A DNA stretch of 64,000 bases from Bradyrhizobium sp. BR 10289 (GCF_019455385.1 NZ_JACOFR010000008.1:124001-188000), one strand, 5' to 3'. Counted from the stretch's first letter, positions 42,564 through 52,987 are shown. The notes: generated by a model from the sequence alone, not told the origin. Numbers and translations: made by a program.

Positions 42564-44711
42564 TCAAGGGCGCAGCGGCTGCATTGCGCTCGCGGTTTTT
42601 GCCGCGCGCACCAACTGAAGGAACTCGGAGCGATAGCCGTAAGGGTCGTCGCCGCGTGCTGCCGAGGCGATACGCAACACGTCGTCATAGCCGAACTTGC
42701 CGGTGTGCTTTCCGCCACGTAGAATCTCGCCGAACGCGGCCACAGCGGTTGCAAAGCGGGCATCGAGCGGCGCGTCCTCGAACCGGGCGTGTTCGGACCC
42801 GCGATCGACGGGGGTGCTGATCAGCACGCTTCGATCCGACTTGGGCAGCTTGTACCGGATCTTGACGAAGGCATATTCGGCCGGCGCCGGCGAGCCGCTC
42901 GCCGGCGCTTGCGCACCGTATCTGAGATCGTCGACCGTTCGAGGCCCGCCGACAGGCACGATGTCGTAGAGCGCCGTCACGGTTTGACCCGAACCGACGT
43001 CGCCGGCATCGACCTTGTCATTTGTGAAGTCGTCGCGATTGAGGAGCCGCGTCTCGTAGCCGATCAGCCGGTATTCGGCGACGGTCGCGGGGTTGAACTC
43101 GATCTGAATCTTCACATCCTTGCCTATCGGAAACAGCGTCGAACTCGCCTCTTCGACCAGCACCTTGCGCGCCTCGTTGATCGTATCGATGTAGGCGGCG
43201 ACGCCGTTGCCGTTCTGCGCCAGCGTCTGCGCCAACGCGTCGTTGTAATTGCCGGCACCAACGCCGAGCACGGACAGGAAAATGCCCTTCTCGCGCTGAC
43301 GCTCGACGAAACCTTTCAATTCATCCTTGTTCGTGATCCCGACATTGAAGTCGCCGTCGGTCGCGAGGATGACGCGGTTGACGCCGCTCGAGTCAAAGTT
43401 CTGCTCGGCAAGCGCATAGGCTTGCCTGATGCCTTCGGCGCCCGCCGTGCTGCCGCCCGCCTCGAGGTGGTCGAGCGTCGCCAGGATCTTCGCTTTCTCG
43501 GACACGGACGTGGGCTCGAGCGCCGTGCCGGCATTCCCTGCATAGGTCACGATCGCGACGCGGTCCTCGGGTTGCAGCTGGGTCAGGAGCATGGCAAGCG
43601 ACTGCTTCACGAGTGGCAACCGGTTTTGCGGCTGCATCGAGCCCGACGTATCGATCAGGAATACGAGATTGGCGCGCGGCCGGTTTGTCTGTTGCAGCGC
43701 ATACCCCTTGATACCGATGCGAATGAGCTTGCGGCCTTCCGCCCAGGGGTTCGGAAACACGGCAACATTGGCCCGGAACGGTTCGCTCGCCGATGCCGGC
43801 ACGTCATAGGCATAGGGAAAGTAGTTGATCAGCTCCTCGGTCCGGACCGACGCGGCCGGCGGCAGGACATTGCGGTTGAGCTGGGCGCGGACGAACGCGT
43901 ACGATGCCGTGTCGACATCGATGGAGAACGTCGAGACCGGCGCATCGCGCGCGGCCTTGAAGGCGTTTTCGGGCGCATTCGCAAATTGGTCACGGCCGAC
44001 AGGCTCGGGCGCACCAGTCGCATGCTCTCGCTGGCTCTGGTCGCGCCGGACATCGGCCGGCTCCATCAGCCGCGCCGATGCCGACGCCGGCGCGCGCGTG
44101 AGGCCGGGATCAGCCCTGTCCGCAACTCGGCTACCAGGGTCACGCGGCGTGATACCGAGCCGGCTGGGCGCCATCGGAGAAGGCGCCTGCGGAGCCAACC
44201 GTCCGATGATCTGGTTTTCCACATGCGGCTTGGCGGGAGGCGGCGCCGCGACAACCGCGGGCGCACTGGCTTGCTCGTTGGGCTTTGCCTCTTCCGGCGC
44301 GGCCTGGAGGTGACCCCGCATATTGGCCTCGCCGTCGCTCTCCTTCTTGGCCTGCACCGTGGATGGAGCTTGAGCGACGTCGTTGCTCGCCACCTTCTGC
44401 TCGACGGGCGCAGCGTCGTCGTGTGACTGCGTCGCCCGCATGAGATGGAGATAGGCGCCCGATCCCGCAACAACACAGGCCAGGCTGGCAGCCAGGAGAT
44501 ATCGCTTACGATTCATGACAGTCCTCTCGCGCGACGGCCGCAGGGGTGCGGCGGTTCGCTCGATGAGACGGATGTCGGTCGGAATTCCTTGGCCCTTCTC
44601 GGCGCTTTTTTGATCGAAGCGCAGCAAGGCCTGCTGCACAGCCGCGTCACGCGAGTCCGGCGCCGGCGGCGGAGGATCCGGCAAACGCTTGATGTCGTGA
44701 TCAGTCCTCAT
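42564..44711 (-). CDS. von Willebrand factor A-domain membrane protein (YfbK-like, DUF3520)
   Basis: A 715-residue protein. Residues 1-65 are soluble and charged, then one membrane helix (YLLAASLACVVAGSGAYL, about 69-86), a long low-complexity Pro/Ala linker, then a vWA domain with the MIDAS motif FLIDTSGSMQPQ and ILATDGDFNVG, and a C-terminal DUF3520-like region. The outside part would bind ligand or protein through a metal site. Its start overlaps the sigma-factor stop by 11 bases, so the N-terminal cytoplasmic piece may be the anti-sigma or sigma-contacting part (inference). Confidence 0.85.
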   Translation of the reverse strand: MRTDHDIKRLPDPPPPAPDSRDAAVQQALLRFDQKSAEKGQGIPTDIRLIERTAAPLRPSRERTVMNRKRYLLAASLACVVAGSGAYLHLMRATQSHDDAAPVEQKVASNDVAQAPSTVQAKKESDGEANMRGHLQAAPEEAKPNEQASAPAVVAAPPPAKPHVENQIIGRLAPQAPSPMAPSRLGITPRDPGSRVADRADPGLTRAPASASARLMEPADVRRDQSQREHATGAPEPVGRDQFANAPENAFKAARDAPVSTFSIDVDTASYAFVRAQLNRNVLPPAASVRTEELINYFPYAYDVPASASEPFRANVAVFPNPWAEGRKLIRIGIKGYALQQTNRPRANLVFLIDTSGSMQPQNRLPLVKQSLAMLLTQLQPEDRVAIVTYAGNAGTALEPTSVSEKAKILATLDHLEAGGSTAGAEGIRQAYALAEQNFDSSGVNRVILATDGDFNVGITNKDELKGFVERQREKGIFLSVLGVGAGNYNDALAQTLAQNGNGVAAYIDTINEARKVLVEEASSTLFPIGKDVKIQIEFNPATVAEYRLIGYETRLLNRDDFTNDKVDAGDVGSGQTVTALYDIVPVGGPRTVDDLRYGAQAPASGSPAPAEYAFVKIRYKLPKSDRSVLISTPVDRGSEHARFEDAPLDARFATAVAAFGEILRGGKHTGKFGYDDVLRIASAARGDDPYGYRSEFLQLVRAAKTASAMQPLRP

Positions 44712-45291
44712 CGCCAATGTCCTTCGCGAGACCAGCCTGTCGCCTCACCTCGTGCATGCGGCCGGAAATGGTCGACTCGGAGACGCCGAGCGCCGTGGCC
44801 GCCTCCGCATGCGTCATGCCTTCGCCGACGACGAGCACGACCGTCTCCCGCAGCAGCGGCGTAAGCCGCGCCAGCTCGCTCGCGATCCAGCTGCGACGAA
44901 AAAGATCCCTGCCATCCGGCGGCGCCGCCATTCCCGCAAGCACGGCGAGGTGGCCTTTCAGGCGCGCCAAAGTCGACTGCCGCCGATGGTGATCATGGCA
45001 GGCGTTGCGCACGATCCCGATCAGCCAGGTCGTGAACTTCGCCTCCCCCCTGAACGAAGCGATCCGTTCCACCAGCGCGCAGCAGACATCCTGGCAAATG
45101 TCCTGCGCATCGCTCTGGGAGCCGGTCATGCGCCAAGCCACGCGGTGCATGAGGTCGTAGTGACGTCGCAACAAGGCTTCGAATGCGGCACGGTTGCCCT
45201 GCGTGGCCAGACTGACGAGGTCGTCATCCGTGGCCTCGCCGCCCGGCGGCTCAGGCACCTCTGCGGTCATAAGCTGAATGACGCCCCCCAT
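44701..45291 (-). CDS. ECF RNA polymerase sigma factor
   Basis: A 196-residue sigma factor. Region 2: FEALLRRHYDLMHRVAWRMT, then GSQSDAQDICQDVCCALVER and FTTWLIGIVRNACHDHHRR. Region 4: LTPLLRETVVLVVGEGMTHA, then EAATALGVSESTISGRMHEV. Its only evident partner is the overlapping vWA membrane protein. A start a few codons downstream (MTAEVP) is also possible. Confidence 0.9.
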   Translation of the reverse strand: MGGVIQLMTAEVPEPPGGEATDDDLVSLATQGNRAAFEALLRRHYDLMHRVAWRMTGSQSDAQDICQDVCCALVERIASFRGEAKFTTWLIGIVRNACHDHHRRQSTLARLKGHLAVLAGMAAPPDGRDLFRRSWIASELARLTPLLRETVVLVVGEGMTHAEAATALGVSESTISGRMHEVRRQAGLAKDIGDED

Positions 45292-45794
45292 GCCCTATCC
45301 TCAAGGCCTGCAGGATTGAGCAAGACATTTGGGACCGTTGACCGGCCCCTCGGCCAGTCCCCTCCCGGACCACGATCGCATGCACCTCATCACTGCCATG
45401 GTAGTTCCACTCGTAGACCGGAGGCCGGGAAAGGAATTTTCCAGGCCTTCACCCACTGAGACGAACGAGACGGCGGAATCCTTGGGTCAGGTCAGGAAAA
45501 AATTCGGGCGGCGCGACCCGACATCAGCGCCTGTCGGCGCTCCGCGGCAACCCAAGCAGCGTGGCTTTGCGGCGTTTATGAGGGCAACGATCGGCTGCCG
45601 CATCGGGCCGTGCCGGGCGGCAAGCTCGCGCGCGGGCCCCTCGCCCCTCCCAAGATCGACAGCTCCTGCGACCAATCACTTGAAGTCGCCCCGGCCAATT
45701 CTAATTCAAAGTATAGCCGAACCGAGCTTCGGCTAAGTGGAGCAACGAACGGAGACAGGCGCATCGCGCGTGAAACTGAGTTGAGGAAATTGAC
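45292..45794. other. 503-base intergenic region
   Basis: Holds the promoter area of the sigma gene (minus) and of the small secreted protein (plus). Long plus-strand frames have no ribosome-binding site and look non-coding. One hairpin is seen, AGCCGAA (45715-45721) with TTCGGCT (45728-45734), 60 bases upstream of the secreted-protein ATG; it may be an operator or leader structure. Confidence 0.5.
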
Positions 45795-46067
45795 ATGAGA
45801 AAGCTTGCTCTTGCAGTCCTCGCGGCGGCAACGCTCCTCATTGGATCGGTTGCCCCGGCTTCGGCCCATTGGCGTCATCATGGCTGGGGCGGTCCGGGAA
45901 TTGGTCCCGGGCTTGCTCTCGGATTATTCGCCGGGACATTGGCGGCCGCGACCGCACCTCCGGTCTATTATGGGCCGGTGTATGGCCCACCGCCCTACGG
46001 TTACGGCCCTCCCTATCGAGTGGTTCGCTACTACCGGCCGGTTTATCCCGTCTGGTACGGTTGGTGA
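45795..46067 (+). CDS. small secreted Gly/Pro/Tyr-rich protein
   Basis: A 90-residue protein with a clear Sec signal (LALAVLAAATLLIGSVAPAS, cleavage after ASA near residue 24), a His/Trp/Gly patch (HWRHHGWGGPGIGPG) and a Tyr/Pro tail (PPPYGYGPPYRVVRYYRPVY). Such proteins are common and variable in Bradyrhizobium. Good ribosome-binding context (GAGGAAATTGAC). A terminator follows at once. Confidence 0.7.
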   Translation: MRKLALAVLAAATLLIGSVAPASAHWRHHGWGGPGIGPGLALGLFAGTLAAATAPPVYYGPVYGPPPYGYGPPYRVVRYYRPVYPVWYGW

Positions 46068-46074
46068 TGCGAAG

Positions 46075-46098
46075 AAGGCCCGGCCTCCGCCGGGCCTT
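46075..46098 (+). terminator. terminator hairpin after the small secreted protein
   Basis: AAGGCCCGGC-CTCC-GCCGGGCCTT: a perfect 10-bp stem with a 4-base loop, 7 bases after the stop codon. The following T-run is weak (CTATC). Confidence 0.8.
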
Positions 46099-46165
46099 CT
46101 ATCAAAACCTCCAAGAATGCAATTGGCTCCCCGCGAGCAGGGCGGAGACGTCCGGAGCTCTATGG

Positions 46166-46393
46166 TCAGCCAGTGCGGTTCTTCTCGACGCGTCGGTGCG
46201 GATCAGCCGCGTTCTCCTGTGGCGCCGGCGCGTGCGAGATCAGGGCCGGCGAGGTCTGAGGCTGCTGCGGCGGCTCGACCGGACGGTTCAGCAGCCCAGG
46301 ATGTTGCTCGATGTAGAGCTGTCCCGCGACCAGCATAATTCCGGCACACACAAGGGCCAGACTGGCAGTCACAAGATCTCGATAGTCGTCCAT
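46166..46393 (-). CDS. small single-span membrane protein
   Basis: A 75-residue protein with a membrane helix at about 9-26 (ASLALVCAGIMLVAGQLY) and a Pro/Gln-rich periplasmic or cytoplasmic tail (PVEPPQQPQTSPALI). No family recognised. Confidence 0.55.
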   Translation of the reverse strand: MDDYRDLVTASLALVCAGIMLVAGQLYIEQHPGLLNRPVEPPQQPQTSPALISHAPAPQENAADPHRRVEKNRTG

Positions 46394-46538
46394 TCCGCGT
46401 AACCCCGATTGATCGGCGGAGAGAACGTCAGCATTCGCGCCCCGGTTCCAGAACAGGGAGTGCGTTTGCTCGTCCGCAATTGACGCTGCCGGCGACCGTC
46501 ACAGCCGTGGCGTTCGAAAGCTGCAAGAGCTCGATCGG

Positions 46539-47477
46539 TCACGTCCGACCGCTGAGCCCCGGCTTTTCGAGGCCCGGAGTCCGCGCGATTTGTGCGGCGA
46601 GGTCGTCGATCAGCAGGCGCACCCGGGCGATGCCCGACCGCTCGGGAACGATCAGCATGTTGAGCGGAACGGGAGGCGGCGAGAACTCGGGCAGCACTAC
46701 TTCGAGCTTGTTGGCGGCAAGCAGATCCTCTACCAGCCAGAGATGCGCCGGCGCGATCCCTCGGCCGGCCGCCAGCGCCTCGCGTGCGGCAAGTCCATGA
46801 TCGACACGCAAGCGCCCCCGGAACGGCACCACGTGCCGGCCGCCACGCCGCCCGTGGAGCACGAGCAGATCGCTGCCGGCGATGTTGGACATTCTGACAC
46901 CCTCATGACTTGCCAGATCTTGCGGCCGCGCCGGCCTGCCACGCGCAGCGAGATAATGTGGCGCGGCAACCAGCACCCGCCGGGATTGGCCGAGCGACTT
47001 CAACTTCATCGAGCTGTCACCGGGCGGGCCGAGCCGGATGGCAATGTCGACACCTTCCCGCACAAGGTCAATCCGCTCGTCGGTGAGGCTGAGATCAATC
47101 AGGATGTCGGGGTAGCGATCCTGGAAGGCGAACAGGAAACGGCTGACATGCAGCACACCGAAGGCCGCGGTGCAGGAGATGCGCACCGTCCCCTCCGGCG
47201 CGCCGCGTGCGCTGCGGGCCTCCTCGCTGGCCTGGTCAACCATGCGGAGAATCTGGATGCAGTCGCGGTAGTAGCGCGCTCCCTCTTCGGTCATTGTCAC
47301 GCGGCGCGTGGTCCTGCTCAGCAAGGGCACGCCGATCGCTTGTTCCAGCTCGCGCAAATGGCGCGTGATGGTCGACTGACCGACCCCGAGCTCGCGTGCG
47401 ACCGTGGACAGATTGCCCCGCTCGGCGACCCGGACGAAGCTGCGCATGCGCTCGAGCGTGACGTCGGATTTATCCAT
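46539..47477 (-). CDS. LysR-family transcriptional regulator
   Basis: A 312-residue regulator. HTH: MRSFVRVAERGNLSTVAREL, then GVGQSTITRHLRELEQAIGV, PLLSRTTRRV. The effector domain follows (GTVRISCTAAFGVLHVSRFL). It is divergent from the quinone-reductase gene with 91 bases between, the usual layout for a LysR protein controlling its neighbour. ATG 47477 (MDKSDV) is chosen. Confidence 0.9.
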   Translation of the reverse strand: MDKSDVTLERMRSFVRVAERGNLSTVARELGVGQSTITRHLRELEQAIGVPLLSRTTRRVTMTEEGARYYRDCIQILRMVDQASEEARSARGAPEGTVRISCTAAFGVLHVSRFLFAFQDRYPDILIDLSLTDERIDLVREGVDIAIRLGPPGDSSMKLKSLGQSRRVLVAAPHYLAARGRPARPQDLASHEGVRMSNIAGSDLLVLHGRRGGRHVVPFRGRLRVDHGLAAREALAAGRGIAPAHLWLVEDLLAANKLEVVLPEFSPPPVPLNMLIVPERSGIARVRLLIDDLAAQIARTPGLEKPGLSGRT

Positions 47478-47568
47478 TTTGCGGCACAATCATATCCATT
47501 GTCGACATCTACTCGATCGCGGCCCCGCGCGCTACCTGATCAACGTCACTGTTGAAGGAGGTGCTGTC

Positions 47569-48441
47569 ATGAAAGTCTTGATTGTCTTCGCCCATCCGGA
47601 GCCGCGCTCGCTGAACGGCGCGCTGCTGGACGTCGCGGTCAGCGAACTCAAGCGGCTCGGCCATGAGGTGCAGGTGTCGGATCTCTACGCCCAGAACTGG
47701 AAATCCGGCGTCGATCGAGGGGACTTTCCGTCGCTGGAGCAAGGTGAACGGCTGAAACCGGCCGCGGCCTCCAAGCAGGCTTTCGAGGCGGACACGCTGA
47801 CCGGCGACGTGAAAGCCGAGATCGAAAAGCTGTTGTGGGCGGATGTGCTGATCCTGCAATTTCCGCTGTGGTGGTTCTCGATGCCGGCGATCCTCAAGGG
47901 CTGGGTCGACCGGGTGTTCGCCTACGGGTTCGCGTATGGCGTCGGCGAACACAGCGAGACGCGGTGGGGCGATCGCTATGGCGACGGAACCCTGAAGGGC
48001 AAGCGCGCCATGCTGGTCGTGACGGCCGGTGGCTGGGAGGAGCACTACTCGAGCCGCGGCGTCAACGGACCCATCGACGACCTGCTCTTCCCCATCAATC
48101 ACGGTATTCTCTACTATCCGGGCTATGACGTCCTTCCGCCCTTCGTGGTCTATCGCGTCGATCGGCTCGACGATGCCGGTTTTGCGCCGATTGCCGAGGG
48201 ATTGCGTGAAAGGATGCGCACGCTGGCGACAACCGCGCCCATTCCGTACCGGCGACAGAATGGCGGCGACTACCTGATCCCGAGCATGCAACTCCGCGCC
48301 GGGCTCGAGGCGCCCGGGACAAGCGGATTCGCGCTGCACGTCGATCGAGGAGCCGAGCAGGTCAGTCAGCACCACGCGTCGGGCTCCTCCCCTGCCTCAT
48401 CGGGCAGCGGCAGCCTGACTTGCGACGAACTGGCCAACTGA
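47569..48441 (+). CDS. NAD(P)H quinone oxidoreductase (flavodoxin-like, NQO1/KefF type)
   Basis: A 290-residue FMN/FAD enzyme. MKVLIVFAHPEPRSLNGALL is the N-terminal flavin-binding strand; LILQFPLWWFSMPAILKGWV, then DRVFAYGFAYG, is the family core; VVTAGGWEEHYSSRG follows. Very strong ribosome-binding site (GAAGGAGGTG). The last ~35 residues (Ser/Gly-rich, ASGSSPASSGSGSLTCDELA) extend beyond the usual family end and may be non-essential. Probably induced by the divergent LysR protein. Confidence 0.87.
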   Translation: MKVLIVFAHPEPRSLNGALLDVAVSELKRLGHEVQVSDLYAQNWKSGVDRGDFPSLEQGERLKPAAASKQAFEADTLTGDVKAEIEKLLWADVLILQFPLWWFSMPAILKGWVDRVFAYGFAYGVGEHSETRWGDRYGDGTLKGKRAMLVVTAGGWEEHYSSRGVNGPIDDLLFPINHGILYYPGYDVLPPFVVYRVDRLDDAGFAPIAEGLRERMRTLATTAPIPYRRQNGGDYLIPSMQLRAGLEAPGTSGFALHVDRGAEQVSQHHASGSSPASSGSGSLTCDELAN

Positions 48442-48573
48442 CATGCGGAACAACCCATTGGCCTGGCGGTTCTTTTGGCGCCGCCGGCCTGGTGTGGTCG
48501 GGCGCCCTCAGGGCCCGGCCACGCCGGGGCGACACGGCGGCTCGTACCATTTTGCTCGATGGAGGATTTGGAT

Positions 48574-48681
48574 ATGAATGCCACCTGTCCCTTCACCTTG
48601 CAGTCCACCGGTCTCACGCATCGCGGCGGGCTCTCGCGACTGCATATTCGCTTTGGCAGCCTGTTCGGACTCAGGAACTGA
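48574..48681 (+). CDS. 35-residue leader ORF upstream of rpoH
   Basis: A short ORF, MNATCPFTLQSTGLTHRGGL, then SRLHIRFGSLFGLRN, with GGAGG 9 bases before its ATG, ending 13 bases before the rpoH start. Its position and ribosome-binding site suggest translation and possible coupling or regulation of rpoH. No conservation data available here. Confidence 0.45.
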   Translation: MNATCPFTLQSTGLTHRGGLSRLHIRFGSLFGLRN

Positions 48682-48694
48682 AGGAGGGCAAGTC

Positions 48695-49588
48695 ATGTCG
48701 ATCAAGTCGGCCCTCCCTGCCATCCATTCAGAAGCCGGGTTGTCCCGTTATCTGCAGGAGATCCGGAGCTTTCCACTGCTCGATGCATCCGAAGAAGTCA
48801 TGTACGCGAGGCGTCTTCGCGAGTCCGGGGATCGCGAAGCTGCCTACCGTCTCGTGACCAGCCATTTGCGATTGGCTGCCAAGATCGCGCTGACATATCG
48901 GCGCTACGGGCTGCCGGTCGCCGACCTCATCTCGGAAGCCAATGTCGGGCTGATGTTGGCCGTCAAGCGCTTCGATCCTGAGAAAGGATTTCGCCTGGCG
49001 ACCTATGCCGCGTGGTGGATCAAGGCGTCCGTGCAGGAGTTCGTGCTGAGATCGTGGTCCCTCGTCAAGCTCGGCACAACCGCGGCGCAAAAGAAGCTGT
49101 TCTTCAACCTTCGAAAGCTGAAGAAGCGCCTTGGTGCGCCTGACGATGGCGAGCTTTCGCCGGAGCAGGTGAAGCAGATCTCCGAGCACCTTCAGGTCAA
49201 GGACACCGACGTCGTCGAGATGAACGGGCGAATCCGTGGCGACATGTCGCTGCATGTTCAGTTCGGTGCCGACGAAGGCGAGCAATGGCAGGACAGGCTT
49301 TCCGATCCATCTCCTGATCCAGAGACCCTGCTCGTCGAGAGCGGACACCGCGAACGGCAGAAGGCCGCACTCGCGGAGGCCCTGAGTGCGCTGTCTGCGC
49401 GAGAACGCACCATCGTCGAAGCCCGTTACCTGGCAGAACGGCAAAGCACGCTCGACGATCTTGCTCATATGTTCGGGATTTCTCGCGAGCGTATCCGCCA
49501 GATCGAGCAGCGCGCATTGAAGCGCCTCAAGACCATGCTGTGCGCACGCTTTCCGGACCTCGAGGCTGCGTCCGCAAGCGCTTGCTAG
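48695..49588 (+). CDS. rpoH: heat-shock sigma factor RpoH (sigma-32 type)
   Basis: A 297-residue sigma factor. Region 2: HLRLAAKIALTYRRYGLPVA, DLISEANVGLMLAVKRFDPE, FRLATYAAWWIKASVQEFVL. The RpoH box QKKLFFNLRKLKKRL (about 131-145) distinguishes it from RpoD. Region 4: LSARERTIVEARYLAERQST, then FGISRERIRQIEQRALKRL. AAGGAGG precedes ATG 48695. It lies 570 bases upstream of groES. Bradyrhizobium relatives carry several rpoH genes; which one this is cannot be said. Confidence 0.92.
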   Translation: MSIKSALPAIHSEAGLSRYLQEIRSFPLLDASEEVMYARRLRESGDREAAYRLVTSHLRLAAKIALTYRRYGLPVADLISEANVGLMLAVKRFDPEKGFRLATYAAWWIKASVQEFVLRSWSLVKLGTTAAQKKLFFNLRKLKKRLGAPDDGELSPEQVKQISEHLQVKDTDVVEMNGRIRGDMSLHVQFGADEGEQWQDRLSDPSPDPETLLVESGHRERQKAALAEALSALSARERTIVEARYLAERQSTLDDLAHMFGISRERIRQIEQRALKRLKTMLCARFPDLEAASASAC

Positions 49589-49630
49589 AAGCGGAACACG
49601 GAACCCCCCGGCCGGCTGCTGACGGATCGA

Positions 49631-49861
49631 TCAGCAGCCGGTGCAGATATCCGGCACAACGGCCTCCGCCGAAAAATCACGATCCTTGCGGCCATCCGAC
49701 CTTGTTCTTGCGGGCTTGCCCGGCGGCTGACCGCTTTGATTGCTGACGATCTGCTTGACGGCGGCGTCGGGGCTTCGCACTGCCCGCGACGTATCCGCTT
49801 CTTTCGCCTGCAGCGAAACCACCATCCCGAGTAGAGCAGCAAGTCCCAATAACGTCTGCAT
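49631..49861 (-). CDS. small exported protein, unknown
   Basis: A 76-residue protein with an N-terminal signal (MQTLLGLAALLGMVVSLQAK) and a charged remainder ending PDICTGC. AGGAGG lies about 10 bases upstream of ATG 49861. It is antisense-oriented between rpoH and groES. Function unknown. Confidence 0.6.
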   Translation of the reverse strand: MQTLLGLAALLGMVVSLQAKEADTSRAVRSPDAAVKQIVSNQSGQPPGKPARTRSDGRKDRDFSAEAVVPDICTGC

Positions 49862-50060
49862 CTCTGGTGACCCTCCTTTAGACGATGCTCCAATCTGCCG
49901 CGCAGCGATGCCCTGCAGCCGGGAAGACATCTTGGTTCGATGATCCCGATTTTCAACATGCGGCGAGCGATCCCGGACGCCGCGGGCGGGCCGCCGGGAG
50001 CGAGCCCGCGCTCCACACCGACGAGCCGGCCTACGCCGGAAAAAAATTCGTTTCCTTCCT

Positions 50061-50087
50061 CTTGAAAGTAGATCCCTTGCGCCTAGG
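50061..50087 (+). promoter_or_regulatory. candidate RpoH-type promoter for groESL
   Basis: CTTGAAA (50061-50067), the exact sigma-32 -35 element, then 14 bases and CCTAGG (50082-50087) as a poor -10. The transcript would start about 65 bases upstream of groES. No CIRCE element (TTAGCACTC-type) is present in 49862-50158, so HrcA control is unlikely. The rest of this ~300-base gap shows no other clear signal. Confidence 0.5.
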
Positions 50088-50158
50088 TGCTGTTCCGCCC
50101 GGGGGCCGTTACGGACCCGGATTTTGGACATCGCTGAACCTACCCAAGGAGGATGTGC

Positions 50159-50473
50159 ATGCATTTCCGTCCCTTGCACGATCGCGTGCTCGTGCGGCGG
50201 CTCGACGCCGAAGAGAAGACCGCCGGCGGCATCATCATTCCAGACACGGCAAAGGAGAAGCCGCAGCAGGGCGAGATTGTCGCCACTGGCCCCGGCGCAC
50301 GCAACGAGCAGGGCCAGCTCGTTCAACTCGACGTCGAGCCGGGTGATCTTGTCCTGTTCGCAAAGTGGTCTGGCACCGAGGTCAAGATCGACGGCGAGGA
50401 ATTCCTGATCATGAAGGAAAGCGACCTTCTGGGTGTTGTCGACAAGGCAGCCCCCCTCAAGAAGGCAGCTTAG
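50159..50473 (+). CDS. groES: co-chaperonin GroES
   Basis: A 104-residue protein: [40 protein letters not shown] (the mobile loop), [20 protein letters not shown], and ILGVV-like end. AGGAGG precedes; ATG 50159 is preferred to ATG 50153. Caps the GroEL ring; operon with groEL 35 bases downstream. Confidence 0.95.
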   Translation: MHFRPLHDRVLVRRLDAEEKTAGGIIIPDTAKEKPQQGEIVATGPGARNEQGQLVQLDVEPGDLVLFAKWSGTEVKIDGEEFLIMKESDLLGVVDKAAPLKKAA

Positions 50474-50490
50474 CGCGCTGACAGTCATAG

Positions 50491-52131
<1,641 letters not shown>

Positions 52132-52137
52132 GCAACA

Positions 52138-52163
52138 GAGCCCGGCCGGCCACGGCCGGGCTC
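52138..52163 (+). terminator. hairpin after groEL
   Basis: GAGCCCGGCCG-GCCA-CGGCCGGGCTC, a perfect 11-bp stem starting 6 bases after the groEL stop. No T-run follows, so it may be a 3'-stabilising or partial terminator, allowing some reading into the small genes downstream. Confidence 0.75.
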
Positions 52164-52203
52164 CCAATGACAGGAGAATACGTTTTCAAGACGGAGGTCT
52201 TGC

Positions 52204-52323
52204 ATGAACAGGTCTCATCGTCGTCGGCTCAGGATGAGACAGGACGCGATCCATTGGTTCATGTTCTCCCTGAGCTTTGTCACCATCAGCTGGATCTGCT
52301 TGCGAACGATTGGAGGAGTATAG
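52204..52323 (+). CDS. 39-residue membrane protein downstream of groEL
   Basis: ATG 52204 with CGGAGG 7 bases upstream. A basic N-terminus (MNRSHRRRLRMRQD) and one membrane helix (WFMFSLSFVTISWICL). The stop TAG is directly followed by the next ATG. Unknown function. Confidence 0.5.
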   Translation: MNRSHRRRLRMRQDAIHWFMFSLSFVTISWICLRTIGGV

Positions 52324-52656
52324 ATGACGCGCCATCTTCATACGTTCTCCGCCTGGACGGAGACCAACCACAATCTGCGGCGAGGCCTGCTCGCTCTGCT
52401 CATGGGCAGCGCAATGTCCTTGACCGCCTTCGGTGCTTACGGCGTGGAAAGCCCGCGGGGAATAGAGGCGACACAGGGCGCCTTCACCGGACTGCCACTG
52501 CCGCCGATCCCCTATCTCGACACGATGCAATGGCTGAAATGGCAGCCTGAGGCGGCAACGATGAAGATCGACACCTTGCTGCCGCCGGCCCCCGCGCCGG
52601 CCGGCATCTGGCCGCAGCCGATACCTCGTTCCGCCGGACCGACTGCAACAAGCTGA
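52324..52656 (+). CDS. small protein with one membrane segment, unknown
   Basis: A 110-residue protein starting immediately after the previous stop (GGAGGA site inside that gene). A hydrophobic segment at about 21-40 (GLLALLMGSAMSLTAFGAYG) may be a signal anchor; the remainder is Pro-rich (LPLPPIPYLDTMQW, LLPPAPAPAG). Not recognised. Likely co-expressed with the 39-residue gene and perhaps groEL. Confidence 0.55.
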   Translation: MTRHLHTFSAWTETNHNLRRGLLALLMGSAMSLTAFGAYGVESPRGIEATQGAFTGLPLPPIPYLDTMQWLKWQPEAATMKIDTLLPPAPAPAGIWPQPIPRSAGPTATS

Positions 52657-52749
52657 ACCTCGGGGAGCGGCCCGCGAGGGCCGCCCTCTCATGCGAGGTC
52701 GTCAAGAGCGAAGGACGCAATCGCAGCCGCGGGCAGGAAATCGTGGCAT

Positions 52750-52823
52750 TGGAGCGGGTGAAGGGAATCGAACCCTCGTATTCAGCTTGGAAGGCTGCTG
52801 CTCTACCATTGAGCTACACCCGC
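52750..52823 (-). tRNA. trnG: tRNA-Gly (TCC)
   Basis: The minus strand gives acceptor GCGGGTG ... CACCCGC with discriminator T and encoded CCA, D-arm GCTC-AATGGTA-GAGC, anticodon loop CTTCCAA (anticodon TCC, codon GGA), T-arm GAGGG-TTCGATT-CCCTT (last pair G-U). 74 bases including CCA. Intact. Confidence 0.95.
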
Positions 52824-52924
52824 GCTGGGCGATCACCTAACACGGCCCGGCGGCGGTCTCAACTGCCTCCGGCCGGTCTGTCCCGCCTTACCAACGGGCC
52901 AGTTCCCGGGCCCTCGCCTCCCCC

Positions 52925-52953
52925 TTAACGGCGGCGGGATTTCGCCCTATATT
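52925..52953 (+). promoter_or_regulatory. sigma70-like promoter for a short transcript
   Basis: TTAACG (52925-52930), 17-base spacer, TATATT (52948-52953). It points into the small ORF at 52988 and its terminator at 53094-53124; nothing else on this strand lies downstream before the terminator. Confidence 0.55.
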
Positions 52954-52972
52954 AAGCCTCCGGAAACCAACG

Positions 52973-52985
52973 AAAGGAGGTGATC
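52973..52985 (+). promoter_or_regulatory. full-length Shine-Dalgarno sequence
   Basis: AAAGGAGGTGATC is complementary to the whole 3' end of 16S rRNA (GATCACCTCCTTT), far longer than a normal site. GAGGTGA within it (52977-52983) can also pair with TCACCTC (53008-53014) inside the ORF, so the site can be hidden in a hairpin. Confidence 0.75.
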
Positions 52986-52987
52986 CA

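Noticed and set aside
49862..50158. CIRCE/HrcA operator upstream of groES
   Set aside because: No TTAGCACTC-N9-GAGTGCTAA-like sequence is present.
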